From Paraburkholderia podalyriae (GTDB lineage: Bacteria > Pseudomonadota > Gammaproteobacteria > Burkholderiales > Burkholderiaceae), in assembly GCF_014397785.1 (NCBI RefSeq), contig NZ_VZQQ01000038.1, positions 1-64,000 on the forward strand: a stretch of 64,000 bases of DNA, read 5' to 3'. Shown piece by piece: positions 9,988 to 19,228 of this stretch. A model generated the notes under the pieces. It worked only from the letters and a program-made list of their open reading frames with translations. It did no database searches and was not told the origin of the DNA. The position numbers were made by a program, and so were the translations under genes. The number at the start of each line of letters is the position of its first letter. The first letter of the stretch is position 1.

Positions 9988-10347
9988 AGTCATGAAAGCG
10001 ATGAATACGGCATCACGAGCTTCGCGTATCGGGCGCGCAAACCCTTTCATCCTGAGCGGCTCTGGAGCTGGATACAGGCGGAGTGGCCAGACGTCGTGCG
10101 GTCAAAAGACTATTTCTGACTCGCTTCGCGCAATGAGCTCGTCGGCAACTGGTCTCAGGCCGGAGCGATTTCGCGGCACGGTCTGGCTGGCAGATGGTGG
10201 GCCGCGGTACCTCGACACCGCTGGCCGCAGGATGCCGAAAGCCAGGCAATGATCGCGCAGCGCTGGTCCGAGTCATTTGGTAATCGCCAGCAAGAGCTCG
10301 TGGTCATCGGCAACTGCATCGATGAAGCTGAATTGCGTGCGGAGTGA
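9988..10347 (+). pseudogene. CobW C-terminal domain (zinc-chaperone GTPase), remnant with internal stop
   Basis: From 9988 one frame reads SHESDEYGITSFAYRARKPF HPERL, then WSWIQAEWPDVVRSKDYF, meets TGA at 10117-10119, and continues in the same frame SQAGAISRHGLAGRWWAAVP with WPQD and RQELVVIGNCIDEAELRAE to the stop at 10345. This is the CobW C-terminal domain of zinc-chaperone GTPases (YciC/ZigA type). In relatives the residue at the stop is, from memory, Trp, so a single TGG to TGA change would explain it. The N-terminal GTPase domain is not recognisable upstream. Confidence 0.8.
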
Positions 10348-10674
10348 GTCCAATAATGATGACACGCTACGTTGAATCGACCGCGTGGCCCGAGAGGGTG
10401 GCACTTGAGCACCGGGCTACGTTTTACCGAGTAGCTTACGGGGATACGACAGAAATGCTGCGTACAATCCGACACGCTTTTGCAATGGGAACGCGGTAAG
10501 TTCGGCCTAGAGATTCGTCACTTCATTTTCCCGCAGCCGCCGACGTGCGGGAACGGCATGCAGCTGTTTGCAAGAAAGGGTGGCTAGATGCGCGGTGAAT
10601 GCTACGGCGCGACGTTGCATTTGCAAGGACACGGCCGTGTCTGGACTCGCACTGGTTCGCGCTTAGAGGATCCC
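10348..10674. other. non-coding stretch at the edge of the secretion island
   Basis: No gene or clear promoter. This is the border between the pseudogene zone and the first island gene. Confidence 0.35.
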
Positions 10675-10881
10675 ATGGGCACTCGATCAACAGAACCGAT
10701 GGTCACGATAACGGTTGATGACCTCGACCGCGATCCGGAGGGGGTGCTGCGCACGGCAGAGCAGATCGGCGTGACGATCTGCAAGGAAAACAAACCGGTC
10801 GCGATGTTTGTTCCAATCGAGGCGTGGCGCGAGTACCTCCGGCGATTGGAAGGGCTCGGTGACGACGCCCCGAACGGTTAA
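10675..10881 (+). CDS. Phd/YefM-family antitoxin-like protein without an adjacent toxin
   Basis: A 68-residue protein with the prevent-host-death fold: MVTITVDDLDRDPEGVLRTA forms the N-terminal DNA-binding part, followed by VTICKENKPVAMFVPIEAWR. ATG 10675 is chosen because AGAGGA sits 3-8 bases upstream; the frame is open to 10588 but the extra residues do not fit the family. No toxin gene (RelE, Doc or PIN) follows: the next gene is gspI, starting 58 bases later. A second Phd domain occurs in this island, fused to a transposase-like protein at 47.3-49.0 kb. It may be a transcriptional regulator of the gspI-J unit rather than half of a toxin-antitoxin pair. Confidence 0.75.
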   Translation: MGTRSTEPMVTITVDDLDRDPEGVLRTAEQIGVTICKENKPVAMFVPIEAWREYLRRLEGLGDDAPNG

Positions 10882-10939
10882 AAGCGATGCCAGACAGTTG
10901 ATGTCGGCCAGAACATGGCAAGCGATCCATACGAGGCAG

Positions 10940-11353
10940 ATGACCGCCGCATTCCACACGAAACATTTCGGACGGCGACATGCAAACGCGAAAGGCTTTA
11001 CCTTAATCGAGGTATTGATCGCGCTGGCCATCGTCGCCATTGCGCTGGGTGCAGTGCTACGCGCAATCGGTTCACTGGCGTCGGATACGGACTCGGCGCG
11101 CGCGCACCTGCTTGCACTATGGAGTGCGGACAATGCCCTGAGCGCGATACGCATCTCGGCGGCGTGGCCGGAAGTGGGACAGAGCACGTTCGTCTGTCCA
11201 CAGGGTCAGTACCGCTTCGTCTGTCGACAGACGGTGGCGGCGTCGGGGAGTCCATTGGTACGCCAGGTGACCGTGAGTGTCTACCCTTCGGCAGGCAGCC
11301 GTGCGGTGCTCGCGGAAGTCGTTACGGTGGTGCAGAATGAAGCTCGACGCTAA
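10940..11353 (+). CDS. gspI: type II secretion minor pseudopilin GspI
   Basis: A 137-residue type IV pilin-like protein of the inner-membrane pseudopilus tip. The prepilin site is AKG|FTLIEVLIALAIVAIAL, with Glu at mature position 5 and a following hydrophobic helix. The pair VCPQGQYRFVC and the length fit GspI. I chose ATG 10940 (leader of 19 residues, GAGGC just upstream); ATG 10901 in the same frame is an alternative. Its stop overlaps the gspJ start by 17 bases, so I and J are translationally coupled. They lie 22 kb away from the main gsp block. Confidence 0.85.
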   Translation: MTAAFHTKHFGRRHANAKGFTLIEVLIALAIVAIALGAVLRAIGSLASDTDSARAHLLALWSADNALSAIRISAAWPEVGQSTFVCPQGQYRFVCRQTVAASGSPLVRQVTVSVYPSAGSRAVLAEVVTVVQNEARR

Positions 11354-11999
11354 AGCGTCTGCCCGCAGGCAGGTAGCCGGCTTTACGTTGATCGAGATGC
11401 TTGTCGCGATCACGCTGCTCGCGGTGATCGCGCTGCTGTCCTGGCGGGGTCTGGACGCAACCATACGTGGACGCGACGACATTGTCGCGAGTCTCACCCA
11501 GACGCGCATGCTGGGTCGATACTTTTCGCAGATGCAATATGACATGCTCAACCTTGTGACGGCCGACGAGGTTTTTGGGCCGCCGCTGCGCATCCGTCCC
11601 AACGAACTTGTACTGGTGAGACACGTGAGTGTCGGCAATGGCCCGGCCTCGGTGCAGGTCGTACGCTATCAGCTCAAGGGCAACCGGCTCATGCGCAGCG
11701 CGTCGCAGCCGCTGTCCACGCTGGCCGATTTGTCCAGCGCGTTGCACCATATGGACGACTTTGCGGCTGTCGTGGCCAATGACGACGTGCGCTCGATAAG
11801 CCTTGCAGTCTGGGTTGCCCCCGGGGGCTGGACATCGAAACAGGAGGTCGTCGAGCAGGCTTACGCGCAGTTCCTGGCTCAGCACGGCATCAGCAATATC
11901 ACCTCGCTGGGGATGCCACTGCCGCGCGGCATCCGGTTCTCGATGACGATGGGCAAACCCCCTTTGAATTTCGAACGGATGATCCCGATTGGCCAGTGA
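11337..11999 (+). CDS. gspJ: type II secretion minor pseudopilin GspJ
   Basis: A 220-residue pseudopilin. Leader MKLDAKASARRQVAG is cut before FTLIEMLVAITLLAVIALLS, with Glu5 present. The WRGLDATIRGRDDIVAS stretch right after the helix and a long C-terminal globular part match GspJ, the tip component that binds GspI and GspK. ATG 11337 lies inside the end of gspI. The gene ends in a terminator-like stem, so I-J appears to be a closed transcription unit. Confidence 0.9.
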   Translation: MKLDAKASARRQVAGFTLIEMLVAITLLAVIALLSWRGLDATIRGRDDIVASLTQTRMLGRYFSQMQYDMLNLVTADEVFGPPLRIRPNELVLVRHVSVGNGPASVQVVRYQLKGNRLMRSASQPLSTLADLSSALHHMDDFAAVVANDDVRSISLAVWVAPGGWTSKQEVVEQAYAQFLAQHGISNITSLGMPLPRGIRFSMTMGKPPLNFERMIPIGQ

Positions 12000-12023
12000 C
12001 CCACACGCTCACTGGCTGTTTTA
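11992..12023 (+). terminator. rho-independent terminator after gspJ
   Basis: A perfect 8-bp stem GCCAGTGA (11992-11999) pairs with TCACTGGC (12009-12016) around a 9-nt loop, followed by TGTTTTA. The left arm contains the gspJ stop codon. The T-run is short, so strength may be moderate. Confidence 0.65.
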
Positions 12024-12117
12024 TGCGCATTGAATGATCTGGTTCTACTGCATTCGTGTTTGATCAAACGAGTGGAGTTGTCCCGCTTCTGATGGCTATG
12101 TCGATAGCGCTGCGAGC

Positions 12118-12145
12118 CGGCAAAATGGTCCGTAACATTCGTCAT
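12118..12145 (+). promoter_or_regulatory. candidate ECF-sigma promoter upstream of the glycosyltransferase genes
   Basis: CGGCAAAA (12118-12125), 14 nt, then CGTCAT (12140-12145). The same layout occurs upstream of the PstS-like gene (33553-33580, minus) and gspD (34015-34043). The CAAAA/CGT pairing with this spacing resembles promoters of FecI-type ECF sigma factors, one of which is encoded at 43.8 kb. It lies 110 bp before the first TPR-glycosyltransferase ATG. A PhoB half-site reading of CCGTAAC is an alternative. Confidence 0.45.
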
Positions 12146-12254
12146 ACGCCCGTTACTACTCGTCCGCTAGTCTGGCTTTGGAAATAGCCATGGCAACCCG
12201 TCGCTTCAGACGATCCAGTGGCAATGGATTCCGCAACACGACGAGGGAGCGAAT

Positions 12255-14477
12255 ATGGAGGTCGAGCATCCGGATGGTGCAGATTCCACCCAATCGGTGA
12301 CCATTGCGCCCGGAATACGGCAACCGGTGGCGAGCCTCTCCCGTGCAAGGGACTGGCACTCGGCAGGCAGATTCGATGACGCGGCCCGCGAATACGCGGC
12401 GGTGATGGCACGCGATCCGGACAATCCGCAGGCCTTGCATCTGTACGGCGTGCTGCAGTATCAGCGTGGCGCAGCAGCAGAAGCGGAGTCGTTGGTGCGC
12501 AGATCGATTTCGCTTGAACCGGGAGCACGTGCGCGTTCTGATCTTGGCGCAATACTGGCCGAGAGCGGTCGCGCGACGGAAGCGCTCGAGCAGTTCGACG
12601 CGGCCTTGCGCATCGAACCCAGCGACGTTCAGACCTTGGTCCGGCAAGGCAACGTGCTGATCGGCCTGCGTCGATATGGTCCGGCACTCGCCTCGTTTGA
12701 CAGGGTGCTCGAGATTGCGCCGCTCGTCCTTGATGCACTGTGCAATCGCGGAAGTGCGTTGCGTGCGCTCAAGCGGCATAGCGAGGCGCTGGAGACGTAC
12801 GATCGCGCGCTCGTGGTGGATCCCCGCTCGTTCGAATCGTGGTTCAACCGCGGGCTCGTTCTGCGTGATCTGCAGCGTCCGGCCGATGCGTTGCACTGCT
12901 TCGAGCGTGCCATCGAGATCAAGCCGGGTATTGCGACGATGCTCTCCGCGCGCGGTCAGACGCTGGTTGATCTGGGACGGTTGAACGAAGCCCTGGGGGC
13001 GTTCAACGAAGCGATTGCGATCCAGCCGGACTTGGCGGAGGCTGTCTACAACAGTGCCGTGGCGCTTGAGCAGTTGAACCGAGCCGAAGAGGCGATCGGA
13101 CGATGCGAGCGCCTGCTGGCGCTCGAACCCCGGCACGCCCGGGCGCATGCCTGCCGGGGCAATGCGTTGCTGCAGTTAAAGCGCTATGTCGACGCGTTGG
13201 GGAGCTACGAGCGCGCACTTGAGATCGAACCCGGCGCGAGTGAAGTCCAGTGCAATCGGGGTACGGCGCTGCGCTATCTGAAGCGGTTTGACGATGCGCT
13301 GCAAAGCTACGACGCCGCGATCGCCGCAAACAACAATTTTGCCGAGGCATGGACCAACCGCAGCAATGTGCTTCAGGACCTGCATCGTTATGAGGAAGCC
13401 ATGAGCACGCTTGACCGGGCGATGGCGCTGCGGCCGGATCACGCGACGAACTGGTTCAATCGCGGCAATCTGCACTATGAGATGGGACACGAGCGTGAAG
13501 CACTGGCGGCCTACGATCGTGCGATCGGACTGAACGCCGACTACGTGGATGCTCATTTCGCGCGGGCCTCGCTCCACCTAATTCAAGGCGACTTTGCGCG
13601 GGGATGGGCGGAATATGAATGGCGCCTGCGGGATGCGCTGCTTTCGCGCCACTATCGTCCGTTTGCGCAACCCTTGTGGCGTGGTGACGAATCGCTCGAC
13701 GGCAAGACCATCCTGCTCCACGCCGAACAGGGCTTTGGCGACACGCTGCAGTTCTGCCGCTATGCGTCGCATCTCGCGGCGCAGGGCGCGCGCGTCGTCC
13801 TCGAAGTGCAGCCTCCGTTGAAATCGCTGATGGCGTCGCTGACCGGGCCGGCGCAGGTACTTGCAAAAGGCGAGCCGCTGCCGGCATTCGACTATCAAAT
13901 TCCGCTGCTCAGCCTGCCTTTTGCGTTCAGGACGGATTTGACGAATATTCCGCAGCAGATTCCGTATCTTCGCGCGGACCCGCAGCGCGTGCAGGCGTGG
14001 GCGGAGACGCTTGGCGAGAAGCGGCGGCCTCGCATCGGCCTTGCCTGGTCCGGCAATCCCGAACATCGCAACGACCACAACCGGTCGATCGACTTTGCGC
14101 TTTTCGCGCCCTTGTTCGAACTGGATGTGGAGTGGATCAGTTTGCAAAAGATCGTGCGGGAGCATGAGGAGCCGTTGCTTGCCAATGCGCCTGTCCGTCG
14201 CTTTGACGATGAGCTCGGCGATTTTGCGGACACGGCGGCGCTCATGCAGTCGCTTGATCTGGTGCTGTCGGTCGATTCTGCAGTGGCGCATCTGGCCGGT
14301 GCGCTGGGCCGTCCCCTCTGGCTGTTGCTGCCGGACCCGCCTGAGTGGCGCTGGATGCGGGATCGGCAGGACAGTCCGTGGTATCCCGGCGCACGACTTT
14401 TCCGGCAGCCTGTCCCAGGGCAGTGGACGAGCGTGATCGACGCGGTGCGGACCGCTGTCGGTGGAATCGGCCGTTAG
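12255..14477 (+). CDS. TPR-containing glycosyltransferase-like protein, paralogue 1
   Basis: A 740-residue soluble protein. About a dozen tetratricopeptide repeats (residues about 30-440, e.g. NPQALHLYGVLQYQRG and VQCNRGTALRYLKRFDDALQ) precede a GT-B-like domain (about 442-735). That domain has the motifs LLHAEQGFGDTLQFCRYA, RIGLAWSGNPEHRNDHNRS and DLVLSVDSAVAHLAGALGRP, shared with heptosyltransferase-like (GT9-type) enzymes. The TPR array probably holds the acceptor protein. No signal peptide is seen, so it acts in the cytoplasm. Start ATG 12255 has GAGGGAG upstream. It is first of three tandem paralogues just upstream of a giant TpsA exoprotein, which is the likely acceptor by context only. 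Confidence 0.8.
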   Translation: MEVEHPDGADSTQSVTIAPGIRQPVASLSRARDWHSAGRFDDAAREYAAVMARDPDNPQALHLYGVLQYQRGAAAEAESLVRRSISLEPGARARSDLGAILAESGRATEALEQFDAALRIEPSDVQTLVRQGNVLIGLRRYGPALASFDRVLEIAPLVLDALCNRGSALRALKRHSEALETYDRALVVDPRSFESWFNRGLVLRDLQRPADALHCFERAIEIKPGIATMLSARGQTLVDLGRLNEALGAFNEAIAIQPDLAEAVYNSAVALEQLNRAEEAIGRCERLLALEPRHARAHACRGNALLQLKRYVDALGSYERALEIEPGASEVQCNRGTALRYLKRFDDALQSYDAAIAANNNFAEAWTNRSNVLQDLHRYEEAMSTLDRAMALRPDHATNWFNRGNLHYEMGHEREALAAYDRAIGLNADYVDAHFARASLHLIQGDFARGWAEYEWRLRDALLSRHYRPFAQPLWRGDESLDGKTILLHAEQGFGDTLQFCRYASHLAAQGARVVLEVQPPLKSLMASLTGPAQVLAKGEPLPAFDYQIPLLSLPFAFRTDLTNIPQQIPYLRADPQRVQAWAETLGEKRRPRIGLAWSGNPEHRNDHNRSIDFALFAPLFELDVEWISLQKIVREHEEPLLANAPVRRFDDELGDFADTAALMQSLDLVLSVDSAVAHLAGALGRPLWLLLPDPPEWRWMRDRQDSPWYPGARLFRQPVPGQWTSVIDAVRTAVGGIGR

Positions 14478-14512
14478 GCAGAAAACTGCCGGGTGACAAC
14501 AGGGACCAGACA

Positions 14513-16765
14513 ATGACTTCGAACGGGGAAGGGACGACGCTCGCGATACCAACGATTTCGCCGCGGCCGCCAGACGTCCCGAAGCCCGACGGCGCACGGC
14601 TTGAGAGGCTGCTGCTGCGGGCGCGCAAGGCACACTCCGAGGGCTCGCTTCAGCAGGCTGAGAAGGCGTACGGTGAGTTACTGGAGTTCGACCCGGAGCA
14701 TTCGGAAGCGCTGCATCTGCTTGGAGCCGTACGTTTTCAGCAGGGGCGACTTGCAGAGGCTGAAACGCTGATGCGACGTTCGATCGAGCGTCAGTCGGTG
14801 CCACTTGCACTGGCCAATCACTCGGCCGTGCTCGCAGGCATGGGGCGTGAAGACGAAGCACTTTCGCGACTCGACGAAGCGTTGGCGATCAATCCCGCAC
14901 ATCAACGTGCCATTTTTCAACGCGCCGGCCTGCTGGCGCAATTGGGCCGCCATGCTGATGCGGTCGCGGCATACGATCGGCTGATCGAGCTTGCGCCGGC
15001 TTTTGCCGACGGTTTCCTGAGGCGGAGCGAAATGCTGCGCGCGCTCGGGCGCCTCGACGATGCGCTGACGGATTGCGACCGTGCGCTTGCGCTGACCGGG
15101 CGTTCCTTCGAGGGCCACCGCGAGCGAGGATTGGTGTTGCGCGCGCTCGGCCGGTACCGGGAAGCCGCGGACAGTTATGGCCACGCATTGTCGATCACGC
15201 CGGGCAGCGCCGAAGTCATGTTCCTGAGGGGCGTGGCATTTCTCGATCTGAGCGAACCGGAGCGTGCGCTCGCGGACTTCAATGGGGCGATTGCGGCGAG
15301 CCCCGGTTTTGTGGATGCGATTTTCAACAGTTCTGTCGCGCTCGAGCAGTTGGGACGGCATGACGAGGCGATCACGCGATGCGACCGTGTGCTTGCGATT
15401 GCACCGAAGCACGCGATGGCGCTGGCCAATCGCGGTAACGCGTCGAGCAACGTCGGGCGGAACCGGGAGGCCGCGGCGAACTACGCGAGTTCGCTTGAAA
15501 TCGAGCCAGATAGCCTTGGCGTGTTATGCAACTACGCGAGCGCGTTGATGCATATCGACCGTTATGGCGATGCGTGGCAGGCCTGTCAGCATGCGCTGAC
15601 GGTCGATCCGGACTATCTGCCGGCGCGGTTCACGCGCGGCCGGGTGCTGCTCGAAACGCACCGCTATGACGAGTCATTGGAGGATTTTGCCCGGGTACTC
15701 GCAACTGCTCCGCGCGATAAATTCGCGCATTTTCATCGTGGCAATGCACTGCGTGCGCTGCGCCGCCACGAAGAGGCGAAAGAAGCCTATGCGCAGGCAA
15801 TCGAAATCGATCCGGACTATGTGCTGGCGCACTGCCTGCGCGCGTTTTTGTGCCTGTCGATCGGTGACTTTGAAGCCGGCTGGGCCGAATACGAATGGCG
15901 TTGGCGCGACGCTCAGCTTGATACGAGCCGGCGTGAATTTGCCCAGCCGAGATGGACGAGAGATAGGCCGGTCGCTGACCGGACGATTCTGTTGTATGCC
16001 GAGCAGGGGCTCGGCGACACGCTGCAGTTCTGTCGTTACGTGTCGCTCGTCAAGGCGTTGGGGGCGCGGGTCATCCTCGAGTCGCCCACGGAACTCAAGG
16101 CGTTGCTAGAGAGCCTGGATGGCGTGGATGCGCTCGTCGAGCGCGGCGCGCCGCTGCCGCCGTTCGATCTGCATTGTCCGCTCCTGAGTCTGCCGCTCGA
16201 ATTTCAGACGGACATTCCGACGATTCCCTCGGACGTGCCCTATCTGCAGGCGGATCGGGTGCGTGTCGAGCGCTGGAGAGAGCGGCTTGGACCGTCCGGG
16301 CGCCCTCGGGTCGGCCTCGTGTGGTCAGGCAATCCGAAGCATCTGAACGACCGCAATCGGTCGATGGCGCTGACCGACCTGTTGCCGCTGCTGGACGATG
16401 CGTACGAGTGGGTGAGCCTGCAGAAAGTGATTCGCGACGAGGATCAGGCCGCGCTTGCGTCCAGTCCTATCCGATCCGTCGGCGAACATCTCTCGGATTT
16501 CGCCGACACTGCCGCGCTTACCCAGTTGATGGATTGTGTCGTGAGCGTCGATACGTCCGCGGCGCATCTGGCAGGCGCGCTGGGCCGCCCGCTCATTGTG
16601 ATGCTGCCGCACACGCCCGACTTCAGGTGGCTGCTCGAGCGCGAAGACAGCCCGTGGTATCCGACGGCAAGACTGTACCGCCAACCGGAAGCCGGAAAGT
16701 GGGCGCCGGTCGTCGAACAGATCAGGGCGGCACTGCCGCTTATCGTGCAGGGAGCAGTGCGATGA
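14513..16765 (+). CDS. TPR-containing glycosyltransferase-like protein, paralogue 2
   Basis: A 750-residue paralogue of the preceding gene, with TPRs at about residues 30-445 and the GT-B-like domain from about 448 (FEAGWAEYEWRWRDA; LLYAEQGLGDTLQFCRYV; RVGLVWSGNPKHLNDRNRS; DCVVSVDTSAAHLAGALGRP). It differs from paralogue 1 in having Tyr for His in the HAEQG motif. ATG 14513 is chosen: it has AGGGACC upstream and MTSNGEG is a natural start, whereas the open frame to 14345 overlaps paralogue 1. The stop overlaps the ATG of paralogue 3 (ATGA-type), indicating coupled translation. Confidence 0.8.
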   Translation: MTSNGEGTTLAIPTISPRPPDVPKPDGARLERLLLRARKAHSEGSLQQAEKAYGELLEFDPEHSEALHLLGAVRFQQGRLAEAETLMRRSIERQSVPLALANHSAVLAGMGREDEALSRLDEALAINPAHQRAIFQRAGLLAQLGRHADAVAAYDRLIELAPAFADGFLRRSEMLRALGRLDDALTDCDRALALTGRSFEGHRERGLVLRALGRYREAADSYGHALSITPGSAEVMFLRGVAFLDLSEPERALADFNGAIAASPGFVDAIFNSSVALEQLGRHDEAITRCDRVLAIAPKHAMALANRGNASSNVGRNREAAANYASSLEIEPDSLGVLCNYASALMHIDRYGDAWQACQHALTVDPDYLPARFTRGRVLLETHRYDESLEDFARVLATAPRDKFAHFHRGNALRALRRHEEAKEAYAQAIEIDPDYVLAHCLRAFLCLSIGDFEAGWAEYEWRWRDAQLDTSRREFAQPRWTRDRPVADRTILLYAEQGLGDTLQFCRYVSLVKALGARVILESPTELKALLESLDGVDALVERGAPLPPFDLHCPLLSLPLEFQTDIPTIPSDVPYLQADRVRVERWRERLGPSGRPRVGLVWSGNPKHLNDRNRSMALTDLLPLLDDAYEWVSLQKVIRDEDQAALASSPIRSVGEHLSDFADTAALTQLMDCVVSVDTSAAHLAGALGRPLIVMLPHTPDFRWLLEREDSPWYPTARLYRQPEAGKWAPVVEQIRAALPLIVQGAVR

Positions 16766-19026
16766 ATCGGCACCGGGAAATCCGACAGCAGCCGGCTCAG
16801 CCGGTCGCGCAAGGCACGAGCATAAGCGCCTTGCGCGCGGCGATCGACGATGCGCTGCGCAATGCGCGCGGACTGCTGGAGAAGAAAGATCTTGCCGGCG
16901 CGCGGCGTCTCTACGAGGGCGTACTGGTCATGGCACCCGACAGTGTCGAGGCCCTGCATCTGCTCGGGCTTGTCCATCTTCGCCAGGGCGATGCCGTTCG
17001 TGCGGAACCACTGATTGCCCGCTCGATGCAGCTCGGCCTGCGCCAGCCGTGGAATCTCGCGAATCATGGAGCGGCGCTTACCGGTGTGGGTCGCCACCGG
17101 GAAGCGCTTGCCGTGCTCGATGACGCGCTGAGGCTCGATCCGGCGCATGCGGCGGCCAACGCTGCGCGCGGCGACGCGCTGCTGGCGCTCAAACTGCCGG
17201 ATGACGCATTGATTGCCTACGAGCGCGCACTCGAACGGGAGCCCGGCCTTGCGGCGGCGTGGAGCAAGCGCGGTGAAGCGCTGCGGGCATTGGGCCGACC
17301 GGCCGATGCGCTGATCAGTCTCGATCGCGCGTTGCGGATCGATTCGAACGATCCCGCGACGTACGTCGAGCGTGGCCATGCGTTGCGCGCGCTGGCCCGG
17401 TACGAAGAGGCGCTGCATTGTTACCGGCTGGCCATGGTCATCCGCGGCAAGACACCGGAGCTCGTGTTCTGGTGCGGCGTCGTATTGACCGAATCAGGCC
17501 GCATCGCGGAGGCGCTGGCCTGCCTGGACGAAGGGCTGGTCATCGCACCAGACGACGGGCAGTTGCTGTATGCAAGCTGCGTGGCGCTCGATCTGCTGCA
17601 TGAGCGAGATGAACTGCTGCGGCGCTGCGACCAACTGCTCGCGCGCAATCCAGACAACGTGGCGGCATGGGTAGGGCGTGGCAATGCGTTGCTAGGACTG
17701 GATCGGCACATCGAGGCATCCGGGTCCTACGCTGAAGCGCTCGCGCGCATGCCGGAGCACATCGATGCGCTGCGCAACCGCGCGGCGGCACTACGGGGGC
17801 TGGGAGATATGGAAGCGGCGCTGGCGCACTATGATCGCGCGCTCTCGATTACCGGCCCGCACGCCGAACTCCTGTACAACCGCGCCCTTGCGCTTCAACA
17901 GTTGGGACGTTTTGACGATGCGTTGGCGAGTCACGCCGCGGCATCCCAGGCACCCGCGGAAAGTGCGCCAGGTCTGTTTACACGCGCCGTGGCATTGCAG
18001 CAGCTTGGCGAACACAAGGCCGCGCTTGCGGACTTTCTGCTTGCCTGCGAACACGATCCTCATCATGGCGGGGCGCGGCGATCGGAAGCCTTCTGCCGCT
18101 TGCTGATGGGGGATTTCGAGGCCGGCTGGAAACTGCATGAAACGCGCTGGCAGGCGTCCGACGTTCTGTTGCGCCGGCGTCATGCCGACCGGCCTCTCTG
18201 GCTGGGTACCGAGTCTGTCGCGGGGAAGACGGTGATGCTGCACGCCGAACAGGGGTTCGGCGACACGTTGCAGTTCTGCCGTTATGCGAGCCTTGTGGAA
18301 CAGAAGGGGGCGACGGTCATTCTGGAAGTGCCGGCCGTGCTCGCGGAGCTGCTCCGTTCGCTGCGCGGCGCGAGCCGCATCGTCACCGAAGCCGACGTCA
18401 CGCCTGCGTTCGACCTGCAGTGTCCGTTGATGAGTCTGCCGCTTGCCTTGCGCACCGCGCTCGACACGATTCCCGCTGACATTCCCTATCTGCGGGCGGA
18501 TGCGGTGCGCCGGGAAGCATGGGGGCGGCGTCTCGATGCCGTTGCTTTGCCGAAACGACTGAAGATCGGTCTCGCGTGGGCGGGCAATCCGCGGCACAAC
18601 AACGACGAAAACCGTTCGCTGCCGTTCGCTGCGCTCGCGCCGCTTCTTGCGTGCGATGCGACCTTCGTGAGTCTGCAGCCGCAGGTGAGGCAGCGCGATG
18701 CAGAGGCATTTGCCGCAAGCGGCATGTTGAGTTTTGGCGATGCGCTCGCGAACTACGCGGATACCGCCGCGCTTGTCGAGGCGCTCGATCTGGTGATCTC
18801 GGTGGATACGTCGGTGGCGCATCTGGCTGGCGCCGTCGGCCGGCCGGTCTGGATTCTCCTGCCGCGCGTACCCGACTGGCGCTGGCTGCTCGAGCGTGAG
18901 GACAGTCCGTGGTACCCGAGTGCCAGGCTTTTCAGGCAGGCAAGGCCGGGTGACTGGCCCGCCGTGATCGGGCACGTCAGGCAGGCGCTGCTTGGGCTGG
19001 CGCAAACCGGCGGCTACCTGGTTTAA
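16762..19026 (+). CDS. TPR-containing glycosyltransferase-like protein, paralogue 3
   Basis: A 754-residue protein with the same architecture: TPRs from about residue 35 to 445, then the GT-B-like domain (GDFEAGWKLHETRW; MLHAEQGFGDTLQFCRYA; KIGLAWAGNPRHNNDENRS; DLVISVDTSVAHLAGAVGRP; ending WRWLLEREDSPWYPSARLFR). The start ATG 16762 overlaps the previous stop by 4 bases. The open frame continues far upstream (to 16174) inside paralogue 2 but that part is a shadow. A short hairpin follows the stop, then the tpsA gene. Confidence 0.8.
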   Translation: MNRHREIRQQPAQPVAQGTSISALRAAIDDALRNARGLLEKKDLAGARRLYEGVLVMAPDSVEALHLLGLVHLRQGDAVRAEPLIARSMQLGLRQPWNLANHGAALTGVGRHREALAVLDDALRLDPAHAAANAARGDALLALKLPDDALIAYERALEREPGLAAAWSKRGEALRALGRPADALISLDRALRIDSNDPATYVERGHALRALARYEEALHCYRLAMVIRGKTPELVFWCGVVLTESGRIAEALACLDEGLVIAPDDGQLLYASCVALDLLHERDELLRRCDQLLARNPDNVAAWVGRGNALLGLDRHIEASGSYAEALARMPEHIDALRNRAAALRGLGDMEAALAHYDRALSITGPHAELLYNRALALQQLGRFDDALASHAAASQAPAESAPGLFTRAVALQQLGEHKAALADFLLACEHDPHHGGARRSEAFCRLLMGDFEAGWKLHETRWQASDVLLRRRHADRPLWLGTESVAGKTVMLHAEQGFGDTLQFCRYASLVEQKGATVILEVPAVLAELLRSLRGASRIVTEADVTPAFDLQCPLMSLPLALRTALDTIPADIPYLRADAVRREAWGRRLDAVALPKRLKIGLAWAGNPRHNNDENRSLPFAALAPLLACDATFVSLQPQVRQRDAEAFAASGMLSFGDALANYADTAALVEALDLVISVDTSVAHLAGAVGRPVWILLPRVPDWRWLLEREDSPWYPSARLFRQARPGDWPAVIGHVRQALLGLAQTGGYLV

Positions 19027-19040
19027 CCATGCTCATGTGA

Positions 19041-19060
19041 CAAAAGGTACGGACCTTTTG
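19041..19060 (+). other. inverted repeat between glycosyltransferase and tpsA genes
   Basis: CAAAAGGT (19041-19048), loop ACGG, ACCTTTTG (19053-19060): a perfect 8-bp inverted repeat 14 bases after the third glycosyltransferase stop. There is no T-run beyond the stem, so it is a weak terminator or attenuator, or an operator for the tpsA promoter. Confidence 0.45.
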
Positions 19061-19064
19061 GGGC

Positions 19065-19091
19065 GGCATGGTGGTCCGTAACACCCGCCAT
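19065..19091 (+). promoter_or_regulatory. degenerate copy of the candidate ECF promoter upstream of tpsA
   Basis: The 14-nt core TGGTCCGTAACACC (19072-19085) followed by CGCCAT matches the 12.1-kb site TGGTCCGTAACATT/CGTCAT at 17 of 20 positions and in spacing, but the upstream box is GGCATGG rather than GGCAAAA. It lies about 140 bp before the tpsA start. It could be a weak sigma site or a binding site for another factor. Confidence 0.35.
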
Positions 19092-19228
19092 CTCGTTGCC
19101 ATGCGGGCTGCGTATTTTCCACTGATTCTGGTTGCCTGCCACAGGCGATCGACATTCCAGGCTGTGCGCTGGCGTCAACTTCGACGCGATCGATTCAGCC
19201 GTCAAATTCTTTGAGTTCGGGGTAGAGC

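Noticed and set aside
10675..10881. A complete toxin-antitoxin module
   Set aside because: No toxin-like frame on either side; gspI follows and decayed sequence precedes.
19041..19060. Inverted repeat as a strong rho-independent terminator
   Set aside because: The stem is AT-rich and followed by GGGGCGG instead of a T-run, so it is listed only as an inverted repeat.
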